From positions 43,711,650 to 43,775,649 of the forward strand of contig OX328098.1 in assembly GCA_946811185.2 (NCBI GenBank): 64,000 nucleotides of DNA. The letters run 5' to 3'. The notes beneath the pieces were generated by a model, which did no database searches, was not told where the DNA came from, and was given only the letters and a program-made list of their open reading frames with translations. The stretch comes from Hippopus hippopus (Eukaryota; Mollusca; Bivalvia; Cardiida; Cardiidae). The position numbers and the translations under genes were made by a program. This document shows, piece after piece, positions 44,520-56,738 of the stretch (within the stretch, counting starts at the first letter, position 1; each line of letters starts with the position of its first letter).

Positions 44520-45587
44520 CTGTTTAAATGTAGATAAATCACAAAGTAATTATTCCATTGAAAGGAAGACTAGTTCAAGTACCAAACCAGTACCTTGTAA
44601 CATTATGCCAAGTCAGCGGCAGTGTTGTGTGGCAAATTTTGTATTTCTCTCAAGATAAAAATAAATTTGGGCTCACAATGACCCCATATTAAAATTTCGG
44701 TTTTCAAATCATCACTTCAACTAGCCTTTAATAAGTAGTCCTTAATCATACTTAAAACTAAGACACAAATGTGACATTTAAGCACCAATACACCTTCACT
44801 GATAATAAAATAAATGTAAGTGTTTTATCACGCGATATAGTTCTTTGATCGACAAAGGACAAACAAACAACAAAAACATACAATAATGAGCCTATCACAG
44901 ACCTTATCTTTACCCCTTTTCCTAATATGCCAGTTTCAGGCACTTCAGAAATCATCTAAAGTAAAGTCTGCCAAATTGTGGACAGATGGGAGTAAAATTT
45001 TCTGACACAGTGATCACTTAGCAAGAAAAGAAAAAGATGGCACATAATGCCTAGATAGTAGAATAGCTACTCTACAGACTACAATACAACAATATATAGC
45101 ATTGAATTCCATTATGTCTGGAAAAGATACATGTAGTTGGCACATAGGGTCTGACCTACACCTAAAGACTACCTAAAAAAGACATATTGCTTTAAAATCG
45201 ACATAATATCTGGACAGTATAACCTGTACCTAAAGACTACCACAAAGATGGATTACATAGAATATCACATTATGTCTGGACAATAGAGTTGTACAAACCT
45301 ATTCCTAAAGACTACCAAATAAAGATGTTTTACATTGAATGAATACCACATTATGTATCAACAATAATAAAGATGGCACATAATGTCTGGACAAAAAAAC
45401 CTGTACTTTCAGACTACCTCACAACGATTTATTATATTTAATACCACAATGTCTGGACAATGAAGTTGGCACATAATGTCTGAAGAATAAAACCTGTACC
45501 GACTGACTTCTACAAACAAAACGTATCACATTGAATCCAACATGTATGGACAGTAAAACCTGTACATAATCAAAGCCTTCAAAACGC

Positions 45588-46172
45588 TGATGTGGCATTT
45601 GTCAAGGAAGCCTTGTGTGGAATTAATAATTTGAAAAAAAAAAAAAAGAGAAATATTATTTAAATATTAACTTGAAAATCAACCTCATAAGCAAATTAAT
45701 ATCGAATTAAATTAGTTTATACCTGAAAACTATGATTTTGAGATATCTTTGGCCATCAGGATCCAATTCCCAACACTGCAATAATTTTTTTGACCCATAA
45801 ATATTTATGCACAATCAAATGGAGTAGCGTGCAATCATGGGACGAACAAGCCCAGGGACAAACTGGCTTTGGAACGAACAAGCCCGGCACCAAAGTGGTC
45901 AGTAGACAAATTTTGTGTATCACTGCGCCAATAGAAAGCTATGTGGGGGGTGAAGCTATTTCCACGACCGATGGCCTAATGCAGTTTATTTCAATACGCC
46001 ATTATCAATTATATATCTGAGTGCTATCAAAAAACTCGTTTGTCTGAGAAAAATTGGGTTTAATTGGGTTGATTTCCTTCGGTTTTGCACAAAATACGAT
46101 ACATGGTCTTCAAAATTCAATATTGAACTTTCATTATTGAACTCATAGTGGCACTGTCTTCGACAAATGCCA
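45588..46172. mobile_element. Small TIR element inserted in minisatellite
   Basis: The left terminus TGTGGCATTTGTCAAGGA (about 45589) is mirrored by the right terminus TTCGACAAATGCCACA (about 46157-46172). The roughly 580 bp between differ in composition from the surrounding 96-bp repeat units. The interior encodes no recognisable transposase. The target duplication is not certain. Confidence 0.5.
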
Positions 46173-46373
46173 CAAAAACTATCTCACAAAGATGGATTAC
46201 ACTAAATACCACATTATGTATGGACAAGAGAGTTAGCACATAATGCCTGGACTGAAAAAATAAAAAACTATACTATAGTACCATCAAACTAAGACGGATT
46301 AAAATGAATACCACATTATGTATGGACAAGAGAATTGGCACATAATGTCTGGACAGTAAAACTGTGCTTATAT

Positions 46374-46593
46374 TTAACCCTTGACCACACAATCCCGACT
46401 TTTAACGACCCTGTGGAAGAAGCCTATAGAAAACATTGTGGGAAAAGGAGAAAATGCTGGTAACCAGCATTTTCTTCTTTTCCCACAATCTTCTCTACTT
46501 GTCTCAAAACAAACTGAGTCGCAATGATTTTGTCATCTTCAAATGCTTTCAATTTGGGCTGGTCTAAAATTTGGTCATTTGGTAAAGAGTTAA
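46374..46593 (+). mobile_element. MITE family A inserted in the minisatellite
   Basis: TTAACCCTTGACCACAC to TTTGGTAAAGAGTTAA, with satellite units on both sides. Confidence 0.8.
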
Positions 46594-47462
46594 AGGTCAA
46601 TTACATTGAATACCACATTATGTATGGACTAGAGAATTGGCACACCATGTCTGGACTGAAAAAAAAAAAAAAACTGTATTTAAATACCACCACACAAGGA
46701 TGGATTACAATGAATACCACATTATGTACAGACATGAGAACTGGCACAAAATGTCCGGACAGCAAACCTGTGCCTAAAGACTACCACACAAAGATGGATT
46801 ACATTGAATACCACATCATGTATGGACAAGAGGTTGGTGCTTTATGTCCGGACAGTAAGACCTGTATCTAAAGACAACAACAAAAAGCCGTTTATCATTG
46901 AATATCACTTTATGTTTAGACAATAAAATTGGCATATTATGTCTAGACAGTAAAACCTGTAGTGTAGCTAAAAACCAGTAGACAAAGAGGTTTTACATTT
47001 AACCCATTATGTCTGGACAAGAGATCTGGCACAAAATGTCTAGACAGTAAAACATGTAGGGTACCTTTAGACTACAACACAAAGATGCATAACATTGAAT
47101 TCTGCATTATATCTGGACAAGAGAATTGGTCCTTAATGATTATGTTTGGACAGTGAAACCTGTACCTAAGGACTACCGAAAAAAGATGTATTACATTGAA
47201 TAACACATTATGTCTGCACAAGAGAATAGGCAAGTACTGTCTGGACAGTAAAACTGTATCTAAAGATTACCAAACAAGTAGGTATTATTTTGATTTTAAC
47301 ACAATGCCTGGACATCAAACCTGTATCTAAAGACCACCACACAATGATAGATTGCATTGAATACCACATTATGTATTGACAAGAGACTTGGAAAATATGT
47401 CTGGACAGTAAAACCTATGCCTAAGACAACCTCACAAAGATGAATTTCATTTCAATACCTCG

Positions 47463-48240
47463 TCATGTATAGACAAGAGAATTGGCACATAATGCCTGGA
47501 TAGTAAACCTGTGTCTAAAGACTACCTCACATAGATGGATTACATTGAATACCACATTATATATGGACAAGAGAGTTGGCACATAATGTCTGGACAGAAA
47601 ACCTATACTGAAAGACTACATCACAAAGATGGATTACATTGATTTCATTTCAATACCTCATCATGTATGGACAAGAGAATTGGCACATAATGCCTGGATA
47701 GTAAACCTGTGTCTAAAGACTACCTCACATAGATGGATAACATTGAATACCACATTATATATGGACAAGAGAGTTGGCACATAATGTCTGGACAGAAAAC
47801 CTATACTGAAAGACTACATCACAAAGATGGATTACATTGATTTCATTTCAATACCTCATCATGTATGGACAAGAGAATTGGCACATAATGCCTAGATAGT
47901 AAACCTGTGTCTAAAGACTACCTCACATAGATGGATTACATTGAATGCCACATTATACATGGACAAGAGAGTTGGCACATAATGTCTGGACAGAAAACCT
48001 ATACTGAAAGACTACATCACAAAGATGGATTACATTGATTTCATTTCAATATCTCATCATGTATGGACAAGAGAATTGGCACATAATGCCTGGATAGTAA
48101 ACCTGTGTCTAAAGACTACCTCACATAGATGGATTACATTGAATACCACATTATACATGGACAAGAGAGTTGGCACATAATGTCTGGACAGAAAACCTAT
48201 ACTGAAAGACTACATCACAAAGATGGATTACATTGAATAT
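47463..48240. repeat. Higher-order repeat within the minisatellite (about 197-bp unit)
   Basis: Four nearly identical dimers start at about 47463, 47660, 47858 and 48055. Each joins a unit ending in TGTCTAAAGACTACCTCACA to one ending in ACTGAAAGACTACATCACAA. Three of the junctions carry the extra GATTTCATTTCAATA. Sequence identity between dimers is clearly higher than between neighbouring single units, so they arose by recent unequal exchange. Confidence 0.8.
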
Positions 48241-48584
48241 CTCATTATGTATGGACAAGAGTTGGCACATAATGCCTGTACTAAAAAAAACCTATACCTA
48301 AAGACTAACTCAAAAAGATGGATTTCATTCATTATGAATGGAGAAGAGAATTGGCACATAATGTATGGACAGTAAACCTGTGCCTAAAGACTGCCTAAGA
48401 CTGCCTTACATAGATGGATTACATTAAATACCACATTATGTATGGGTAAGAGGTTGGTGTATAAGTCATTATGCCTGGTCAGTAAAACCTGTGCCAAAGG
48501 ACAGAAAGGCTGGGATCGACACTAACAGTGTCCCACCATCCCGAGGACACCAATATTTTAGAATGGACACCCAAAGTTCTGCAT

Positions 48585-49735
48585 TTTATAACTAGAGCTA
48601 TCACGAAAGGTGATTAATACCCCCACTGCCTCCTTGTCAAGAAATAATTTTTTCTGCTCACCAAGATTTCTTTTGATGAATTCTATCGATAAGTGCTTAA
48701 ATCTTTTAAAAAGATATCACTTTACCAGTATGATGGTATAATTACTGAGCAATAGAGTCAACAATTAAATCAATCAATGAGCCACAACTCATTGGAAAAT
48801 CACTCAACATGCACTTGTTTGCTTTATAAATATTAAAACTTCCTATGAGGTCTGACTGAAATCCATCATGTAGTTACTGAGAAATAGAGCAGACACGAAA
48901 ATTCATGAAAGGAACATAACTCCTTTAATTAAAAATCATTAAACCGTAACAAAATTATACTATGCACATCTTGGCTTCATATTAAAACTTCCTATGAAAT
49001 TTGACTGAAATCAGTCCGATAGTTATTAAGAAATAGAGGGAAAAAAAATATGAAAGGGCCATAACTCATTGGAAATCATTCAACCATTACGAAATTAAAA
49101 TATGCAAATCTTGGCTTCATACTGAAACTTCCTATGAAGTTTGACTGAAATCAGTCCAGTACATGTAGTTAATGAGAAATAGAGCAGACAAATAATTCAT
49201 GAAAGGGCCATAACTCCTTTGAAAATCATTCAACCATAACCAAATTATAATTTGAACATCTTTGCTTCATACTAAAAATTTCTATGCAGTTTGACTGAAA
49301 TCCATCCAGTAGATATTGTGAAATAGAGCAGACAAAAAAAAATCAATGAAAGGGCCAACTCCTTTGAAAATCATTCAACCACAACCAAATTATAATATGC
49401 ACATATTTGCTTCATACTAAAACTTTCCATGAATTTTGACTGAAATCCATCCAGTAGATATTGAGAAATACAGCAGACAAAAAAATTCATGAAAGGGCCA
49501 TAACTCCTTTGAAAATCATTCAACCGTAACCAAATTATAATATGCACATCTTGACTTCATATTGAAACTTCCTATGAAGTATGACTGAAATCTGTCCAGT
49601 AGTTATTGAGAAATAGAGCGGACAAAAAAAAGCTACAGACCGACCGACCAAATGACCAACCGACCGACACGGTGACTCCTATGCTATATACCCCCCCCCC
49701 CCCACCCAAAACAGATTTGTGAGGGGTATAATTAA
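48585..49735. repeat. Element with about 145-bp internal tandem repeats (family G)
   Basis: About six to seven units contain GAAAGGGCCATAACTCCTTT, AAATCATTCAACC, CTTCATACTAAAACTTCCTATG, TTTGACTGAAATC and AGAAATAGAGCAGACAAA. The block starts near CTAGAGCTATCACGAAAGGTG and ends in a GACCGACC-rich stretch, ACCC(n) and GTGAGGGGTATAATTA. The plan (unique ends, tandem core, GACC-rich 3' part) parallels the Helitron-like family B. Confidence 0.75.
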
Positions 49736-50164
49736 GTTAAGGGTTCTGAATTCTGGTAACTTTTGACTGTGAGACACCTTCCAATAAAGTGTCAAGCCCT
49801 GAAAAGATGTTTTTCATTGAATATCACATTTGAAAAAATGTATTTCATTGCATATCACATTATGTCTAGACAACACAAGTGGCACATAATGGCTGGACAG
49901 CAAAACCTGTAGTGTACCTAAAGACCACGAAACAAATATCTATTTCATTTAACATTATATTACATTATGTCTGAACAAGATATTTGACACAAAATGTCTA
50001 GACAGAAAAACATGTATCTACATACAACACACAGATTCCACATAATGTCTGGACAGTAACACCTGTACCTAAAGACTACCTCAAGAGATGAATTTCATTT
50101 TATACCACATTATTTCTGGACAAGAGTTGACACATAATGTATGGACAGTAAACCTTTAGCCAAG

Positions 50165-50408
50165 GACAAGTGGTTTGTTTGTTTGAATGGTGTTTTACGC
50201 CGCTTTCAACATGATTTCAGTCATGTCACGGCGACAGCTCACATAATTATTTATGTTTTCCTCGGTTTCACCATTACTAGGCTAGGCTCTGAAGTGTCTT
50301 GCCCATGGTCACTCCTTTGAAAAACCCAGTGGAGCCAGCGAGGCTCCAACCTGGGGCCTCCAGGTCACAAGTCCTACGCTCCACCACTGAAGCACGCAGG
50401 ACCCATAA
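50165..50408 (-). mobile_element. tRNA-derived SINE (minus)
   Basis: GGTGTTTTACGCCGCTTTC and AACATGATTTCAGTCATG at the left, TAGGCTCTGAAGTGTCTTGCCC in the body, and GGGGCCTCCAGGTCACAAGTC at the right (tRNA-like head in reverse). Same subfamily as 62665-62876. Confidence 0.7.
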
Positions 50409-51129
50409 AGACTAGTGGACTACCACACAATTTTACAAGGATGTATTGACACGGGACTCTGTGTTTTGACACTTGTAAATTAAAAAAGACCCTTATTTGA
50501 CACATGGAAAAAATAGAGCCAAATGTCATTTTGACTCCCACTTTCAGGCATGGCGAATACCGTTAGATATATGACAGTTAAATAATGGGAGGACTGATTA
50601 AATTATCTGTACTGTCGGACCGACTGTCCGCCCCATTTAAAGCAGAACATGGTGTGTTCCTTACAAAAAAGAATTTATGTGCACTTGCGGTGCACTAGTT
50701 CTATTAAACTAGTCCCACGCTGATTGCTAAATAAAGTAGCAATAGCAGCTTTAAACAAGGGACCAGTGTTTCCATGTTTTGTTCTTGTTTTCTGTCTGAC
50801 AAATTTTGATTCCTTCAGGCAAAACTTTCATGACTGTCAGACCGAATGGCCGGTAAAAATTTCAAGTTATTCGCCAATTCTGTGATTTTATGCATCAAAG
50901 TGTCAATGTCATTTAATGACATCAAATAGTCACCAAAGCAACCCAACAAATACTGTTTATCTAGACATATATCAAGCTGTTTAAGCGTGAAGACTTAATT
51001 GTTGTTGATGGCACTTATTATTGGCATGTATGCCTTTTTAACTTGATACGTCAGTGCAAACACAGTATCCAGGCTGGGCGATTAACAATCTTACTGGAAA
51101 ATGATGGAAAAAGTATGCCATAAGATTAT
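50409..51129. other. Unassigned intron sequence
   Basis: AT-rich sequence with a repeated GACTGTC-GGACCGA-type motif (about 50610 and 50835) and TGTGCACTTGCGGTGCACTAG (about 50679). No exon, known repeat end or RNA gene was recognised. Confidence 0.4.
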
Positions 51130-51789
51130 TTAACCCTTTACCGCACAATGCCACCTTTTGACGTCCCTGAAGAAGCCTTTTGAAAACATTGTGGGAAAAG
51201 GAGAAAATTCTGGTAACCAGCATTTTCTCCTTTTCCCACAAGGTTTTCTGCCCTATCAAATAAAAATTGCACCATTTGAGCCACACTGAAATTGTCGTCT
51301 GCAAATGCTTTCAATTTGGACAAGGCTATAATTTTGTTGTCTGGCAAAGGGTTAATCAATCAGTTCTACTGATGTCATTTTAACATCGAAAAAGCAAACT
51401 CTTTTCTCGTACCTTAGTTACTGAAATGTCATGGGTTTTCATGCATTTTGAAAAGGCCTATATTGGAGGGAATTTGATACAAAACTGCCTCAAAATGGAT
51501 CAAATATGTCATGTACATTACCAAAATTAGCACAGATTGTTTGATTTTATGATATTGATTTAACTCTTTATCAAACGACAAAATTTTAGACTAGTTCAAA
51601 TTCAAAGCAATTGCAGACGACAAAATAAATGTTACCCAAACATAAAAAATTTCTTTTGGGACAGGTAGAAAACACTGTGGGAAAAAGGGAAAATGCTGGT
51701 TACCAGCATTTTCTCCTTTTCCCATAATATTTTCAAAAGGCTATTTCCTCAGGGTCATTAAAACTCGGGATTGTGAGGTAAAAAGTTAA
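51130..51789. mobile_element. MITE family A, two copies in opposite orientation
   Basis: 51130-51355 (plus) and 51560-51789 (minus), both with TTAA at each end. The roughly 200 bp between shows nothing recognisable. Confidence 0.8.
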
Positions 51790-52499
51790 TCTAAAGAGAA
51801 ATTTATCCCAAGATTTCTTTTTTACTCTCATACCGTGGGTAGGGTAACTTAATTTGTAAGAAAATCATTCATTTATTTTATGTTTACTAAGTTTTTTAAA
51901 TGAAAATATTAACAGTATTTCCTGCATAAAATTAAAGACTATCTCCAAGTTCCTTGATTTTCTTTTTGCTACAAAAGGTGTACGTCATTGTCTCTGATCC
52001 AGTGTGTGTGTTGGGGGGGGGGGGGGGGAGACTACTAATGACTAATACATGTATATAATTTTTTCAACAAACTATTGTACCAGAGAAGGGTTAAGTGTCA
52101 AATAAACTTTTTAATGAAGAAGAAAAAAAGTTAAAAGCATTGTTGAATGAAACTAAAAATTTTGACTTTTGAGATTTGGAGTTCAAGAGTCATTGACTTG
52201 GATTTTTTCTCCTAGCGAGGACCCCGTATTGTAGACCACATTATGTCTGGACAAGAGTTTGCAAATAATGTCTAGACAGTAAAATCTACACCTAAAGACA
52301 AAAACAAAAGGACAGATTACAGATTGTCAATTTGAATGCCACATTATGTCTGGACAGAGTTGAACAGTAATATTTTGTCTTTAAAATAAAGAATCTGCAG
52401 AAAAGAAATCAAAACATGATTTCATTGATTCATTGGGTGGGATTTAACACCATTTTCAACATTATTTCAGCCACATATAAGGACAGAAATGTCTATCTT

Positions 52500-52905
52500 A
52501 CCTCACTCAATACATACATGTACTTCCACTATGTTTTCACTACAAAACCCTAATACACAATTCAGGTCATGGTCTGAGTTGATCTCCAACCCATAAAGTT
52601 GAATGATCTGTTCTCCATTTATTATGTAAGTGTGCAACTTACAAGTCATATTTTTTTCTAAGCACAAGGCTACAAGCCTTATTAAAAATGTGGACCTAAA
52701 ATACACTTTATACATCCTACTGTGCATTTCTAGTCCAAAACAAGAACAAAGTGTTCCACATTCTGCTTACAACCAGCATAAGTACGAATATTAAAATTAA
52801 AAAAATCAACAGTAATGTTAAGTACACTATGTACAAAATGTCAAGCACTTGTCGCTCCATTTTCAAAACAAAATGGCCGTTCAGAAACTTCCTATCTTGG
52901 CCCAC
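52500..52905 (-). other. Possible small-protein or 5' exon region
   Basis: On the minus strand AAAATGGAGCG opens a 47-codon ORF (ATG near 52863) ending in TAG at 52717, with a strongly hydrophobic stretch LTLLLIFLILIFVLMLVV that could cross a membrane. A good donor GAG|GTAAGA is at 52501. It is not matched to a family. It could be a micropeptide, an upstream exon of the nested gene, or chance. Confidence 0.22.
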
Positions 52906-53035
52906 AATGTATGAACAAAGTTAGTCCAGTTATAAGGGTGAAAGTTTGATATGAGATATTGTATGGCAAGATACCACTCAAAATTAATGTTGTGTGGTGT
53001 TCTTCATTACATTCCGTGAATATTTTTGTCAATTC

Positions 53036-53905
53036 ATTACCAAACAAGAAATTGTAGGCACTCTAAAAATTGAAAGCATCTGCAAACCACAAAATAAACT
53101 TGGTTAAACAAGATTTTAGTTTTTTTTACCTTGTGTTACAGTAAATATTGTGGAGAATAGAGATATCGCTCATTATAAAGTAATTTCTCCTTTTCCCCAC
53201 AATATGTTCAGAGATTTATGCCAGATAGGTCGGGATTGTTTTGTACACAATAAGGGTTGAGGTGGGTGTTCTGGTATCATTTATGCCGGTTGTTTTGATA
53301 TTCCGAAAGTCAACTAATAACAAGTGAACCAAATTCACTGTATATGCACATATCTCTTTTTAAAAAAAATCTTGCCATACAACATGACTTGATGAAGTTT
53401 TTCTATGAAAAAATAGAAGATTCAGCAACTGTGCAAGCAAAACAGTACACTTCTGCCAAGTTTGGATAAAACTTGACAAACACTTTACAAGATCAAGAGA
53501 GTAAAAACTTGGTTGGTGTTTCTTTTCAACACTATTTTTCACTTTATTTAGAATGGAGTGCACCAAAACTCAACTGTAGTGCTTGGTTTATCTGAATGTC
53601 CAGCAAGAATCTTGTCTAGGACCTAGAAGTTATGAGCACAGCTTAAAATACAACTGAAAATTCTTTTGAGGGACAGAACCTTGACCCAACCCAATAAGAA
53701 AATCTGCAACTCACACCCTCCCTCTCCCTAATTTTGACTACATATCAAAGCTGATTTGAACTTTTCAGTTTGATATACTAATAGTGTAGAAAATAATGTG
53801 GGAAAAGGTGAAGTTGCTTTTTACGAGAAATTTCACCTTTTCCCACAAAATTTTCCAAGACCATCTCCTCCAAATGTGTTAAAATGAGTATGTATCAGGT
53901 CAAGC
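53036..53905. mobile_element. Old MITE copies, two
   Basis: 53036-53258 (minus, centre ATCGCTCATTATAAAG) and the core 53775-53900 with the stem AATGTGGGAAAAGGTGAAGTTGC..GAAATTTCACCTTTTCCCACA, where AGGAGAAA has become AGGTGAAG on both arms, i.e. a compensated stem change. Confidence 0.5.
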
Positions 53906-53979
53906 AAAAATTGTTTTCTGATTCTATCACATTATATGGTTACTGTTATACAATTCTGAACCCATGCCCGGGCCTCATG

Positions 53980-55561
53980 CAGGTATGTAAAATTCCACTC
54001 GTCTGCTCGTATTAACGAGTAACATTTGGCTTCGGGCGAGTAGAAAAAATGCCAAGCTCGTCCTGTTGGACGAGTACATTTTAAAAACTATTGAATTTCA
54101 AATTTGTCCCGTAAAATTGAAATTGCAGGTAAATTCACGACGAACACAAAACGAAAGTAAAACTGAAATTTCACAGCGTCTCTTCGATCACGATACAGGA
54201 TGTTTACGCACGCACATCAGCTGTGGAGTGCTTGATTGGTTTTCTGTTCACGACGTTGGTTAGAGTAACGTTACTATACCTTTAGTGGTGGGCAGATGAC
54301 AGACGATAGTCGAAAGTCATTTGGTCTTGGCTTACGACTCAGGTAAAATTGATCGAGAAATCCCCGAATCGATTGTAATCGGTTCCTGAACTTGGTGCCT
54401 AAACTTGAATTCTTAGTTTTGCGACTATGATTAACCACAGTATTCTATGAACATAGATTAGTGGATAACAAACATTAAAATTTGGCGGAAAAATGAGAAA
54501 AAAATTTTTGTCCGACGATGTCTTGACAAAACTTGACAACTCGGCTCGCTTCGCATTTTATCCCCCGAGTCCGAGTTATGGCACTTGGAAATTTGAAATG
54601 ACCTGTCTTTGACAATGAAAAATATCTGCTAAATGTCAATATGACGCATGAAATTGTCGCCTGAAGTTTCATATAACTTAGCTTGCGTGCATCCGGCAGA
54701 AATGTGACCTAAACACGATCAGTATAAAATGCGAAGGACACGTGCATGATAGTGAAGGTGGCGAGTCATTCATGACAGAGTAACAAAAGTGTTATTCCTC
54801 TTACCTAAAGTAAAGTAGCAGATTTTTAAGTTACATGCTATTTAAACTAATTGATGTCAAATCATGTAGTAGTACTTCTCCATAAATTAATTGTCACGAA
54901 AAAATAGATCGCCAAAAGAGCGCGAAAACCCATGACACTACAATGAGCAGCGTGGCATCGCCCGATCAAGGGAACTTCAAACTATCTTCTTATCTTTAAT
55001 AAAGAATTTTAATAGTGAATTTAAACAAATCTCTGAATAAAGCAATAAATGAAAGCTATATTTCCGTTCATGAGTGAAAAAAAATGTTGTTATATGAAAA
55101 TATAGATCTATAGCAGACAGGGGGTGGGGGTAAAGAAGGTGGCGTCGTCTGCAAATGCTTGAAATATGGCAGATTCTTTTTTTAACTCGTTTGTAAATTA
55201 GAATATACGGAAAAAAAAAAGAATGGTATTGAAAAAAGTTAAAAATTTAACTGTAAACTATTTTTATGGTGATTTTGGCATGAGAAATGAGTTAAGTCTA
55301 CTTTCCCTTGCCCAGAAATGATTTCTGACACTTTCTTTGTCTATCAATGTGCCAGAATTAAATCATTACTTTGTTTGTCTCTTTGAAAGATGGAAAACAC
55401 CAGTAAGGTTCACACATCTTTGAGAAAAGGGCATATATGCACTAAAAATGGTAATTCAAGTCCTCAAGTTTGGACGAGTGATAATGTCATAAGGACGAGT
55501 AACTTTTGCTACTCACTCGTCCTACAGGACAAGTAGACAAAGAAAAATTTTTACATCCCTG
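53980..55561. mobile_element. Non-autonomous hAT-type DNA transposon (1582 bp)
   Basis: The left end CAGGTATGTAAAATT and the right end AATTTTTACATCCCTG form terminal inverted repeats of the hAT type (CAGGG.TGTAAA). The flanks CCTCATG (53973-53979) and CCTCATG (55562-55568) are a perfect 7-bp match, consistent with the 8-bp duplication of hAT elements with one base changed. Subterminal CTCGTCC / GGACGAG motifs occur at both ends in inverted orientation. The interior has no transposase ORF; the 65-codon ORF near 54066-54263 starts in the subterminal repeat. Confidence 0.75.
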
Positions 55562-55759
55562 CCTCATGTACTTGCCGCGATATCAGGGTAACTTCCATTT
55601 CGCTAAACTAGGTCAAAGTGGCGGAAAATACGAATGCTGAATTTCTGCCTAGCGAAACTTGGTTTGATTCTCGGTGTGGTACAGGTGCGGAAGAAGTAAT
55701 ATATGAGACAGTTTAACTCGGAAAAGTTTTGCTATTGAGCTTTTTTTATTATTCAAAGT

Positions 55760-56070
55760 TATTACCGCGGCCGCGGTACCTTTGTAAACCCCGCCCCCCT
55801 CCCACCAAACTGGAAACGTTTACAAATCAGTTATTCTAAATAACAGAATATAATGCCATCGAAAAACACTATAAATATGCACACTAACAAAGCACTGGAA
55901 GATAAGAGATGTAGAAGACAAACCGACAGACTTACGTGGTTCTACTATCAGCAATTCACGTCTCCTTCTCTGTTGTAATATGGCCGCGTGTAAGTAAACT
56001 TCCGATTTCAATGCGCAAGCTCTATTGACTGGTTCTCGGCGGTCAACGACGCATGTAATACAAAGTATTA
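55760..56070. promoter_or_regulatory. GC-rich promoter-like island with divergent exon-donor pair
   Basis: This is a local CpG-rich island in AT-rich DNA. It contains CCGCGGCCGCGG (about 55766), a GC box CCCCGCCCCCC (about 55790) and GCGGCCATATT (a YY1-like CCAT.TT site on the minus strand, about 55979-55989). On the minus strand a possible first exon ends at CCAC|GTAAGTC (donor 55935). On the plus strand ATATGGCCGC (ATG at 55980, resembling a TISU initiator) is followed at once by a GTAAGTA donor at 55990. The minus exon could be the 5' exon of the nested recombinase-like gene. No plus-strand coding exons were found downstream. Confidence 0.4.
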
Positions 56071-56335
56071 CAATAAATGTTTCACGCAGGGAACCACATA
56101 GGCGGGAGAAATGTACTTAGTCGCTGTTACTATAAGGGATGTAACTCGTACTTCGCACATGGACTTCGACGGATACCAACCGTCTGTCATAATGTTGAAA
56201 AAATAACCATAGGTTAAATATACACATTTCAACATAAGGATGTCCAAAATGTCCAAATGTAAAAGTTTATGTGGTTAAGCACATAAAACCAAAAACCACA
56301 TAAACCTGGAATGGACGACAGTCCTTTCCGAACGA

Positions 56336-56418
56336 ACCTGAAATGTTGGCGCGGACGGACGGACGACGGACAACAGGCCATGACATAAGCCCGCTGGCCT
56401 TCGGCCAGTGGAGCTAAA
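56336..56418 (+). mobile_element. 3' remnant of a Helitron-like element
   Basis: A GGACGGACGGACGACGGAC run followed by GCTGGCCTTCGGCCAGTGGAGCTAAAAA is the family B terminus without any 5' part. Confidence 0.65.
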
Positions 56419-56429
56419 AATCGCTTTAC

Positions 56430-56656
56430 TTAACATCAGCATTTTCTCCTTTTCCTATAATGTTTTCATGAGCCCCTTTTATAAAAACAATGTTGGAAAA
56501 GGAGAAAATGCTGGTAACCAGTATTTTCTTCTTTTTGTACAATGTCTTCTAGCCTTTCTAGGACAAATCCCAACAATTCAGCAACATTTCATTTGTTGTC
56601 TGCACATGTTTCCAATGTGGACAAATCCAAAACTTTGTTGTGTGGTAAAGACTTAA
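56430..56656 (+). mobile_element. MITE family A, compound copy
   Basis: A stem fragment (CAGCATTTTCTCCTTTTCC) followed by a near full copy ending TGTGTGGTAAAGACTTAA. Confidence 0.6.
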
Positions 56657-56738
56657 CTTGTCAATCACAGTCTGGGCAAAGAAACATCAAATGAACAGTC
56701 TGATTCAGTGTGTACAAAAACTAACACCGGTGGTAAAA

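Larger units (their letters stand above)
45050..48510. repeat. Minisatellite array of about 96-bp units (family F)
   Basis: Repeated units read ACCACATTATGTATGGACAAGAG, split here as ACCACATTATG / TATGGACAAGAG, then TTGGCACATAATG.CTGGACAG and AAACCTGTG.CTAAAGACTACC and AAAGATGGATTACATTGA. Copies are diverged before about 47400 and far more alike at 47460-48230. The array is interrupted by the TIR element (45588-46172) and a MITE (46374-46593). Outlying fragments occur at 49800-50165 and 52225-52380. Confidence 0.85.

Noticed and set aside
44758..44955. Small exon MISEVPETGILGKG (about 44914-44955) before the recombinase-like exon
   Set aside because: Phase would fit and AG/GT are present, but the polypyrimidine tract is weak and the peptide does not resemble the expected catalytic region upstream of the LGH block.
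45050..48510. CRISPR-like array
   Set aside because: The units are contiguous diverged tandem repeats without constant repeat plus unique spacer structure, in a eukaryotic genome.
54066..54263. 65-codon ORF inside the hAT-type element as a transposase remnant
   Set aside because: It starts in the subterminal repeat and shows no hAT transposase motif.
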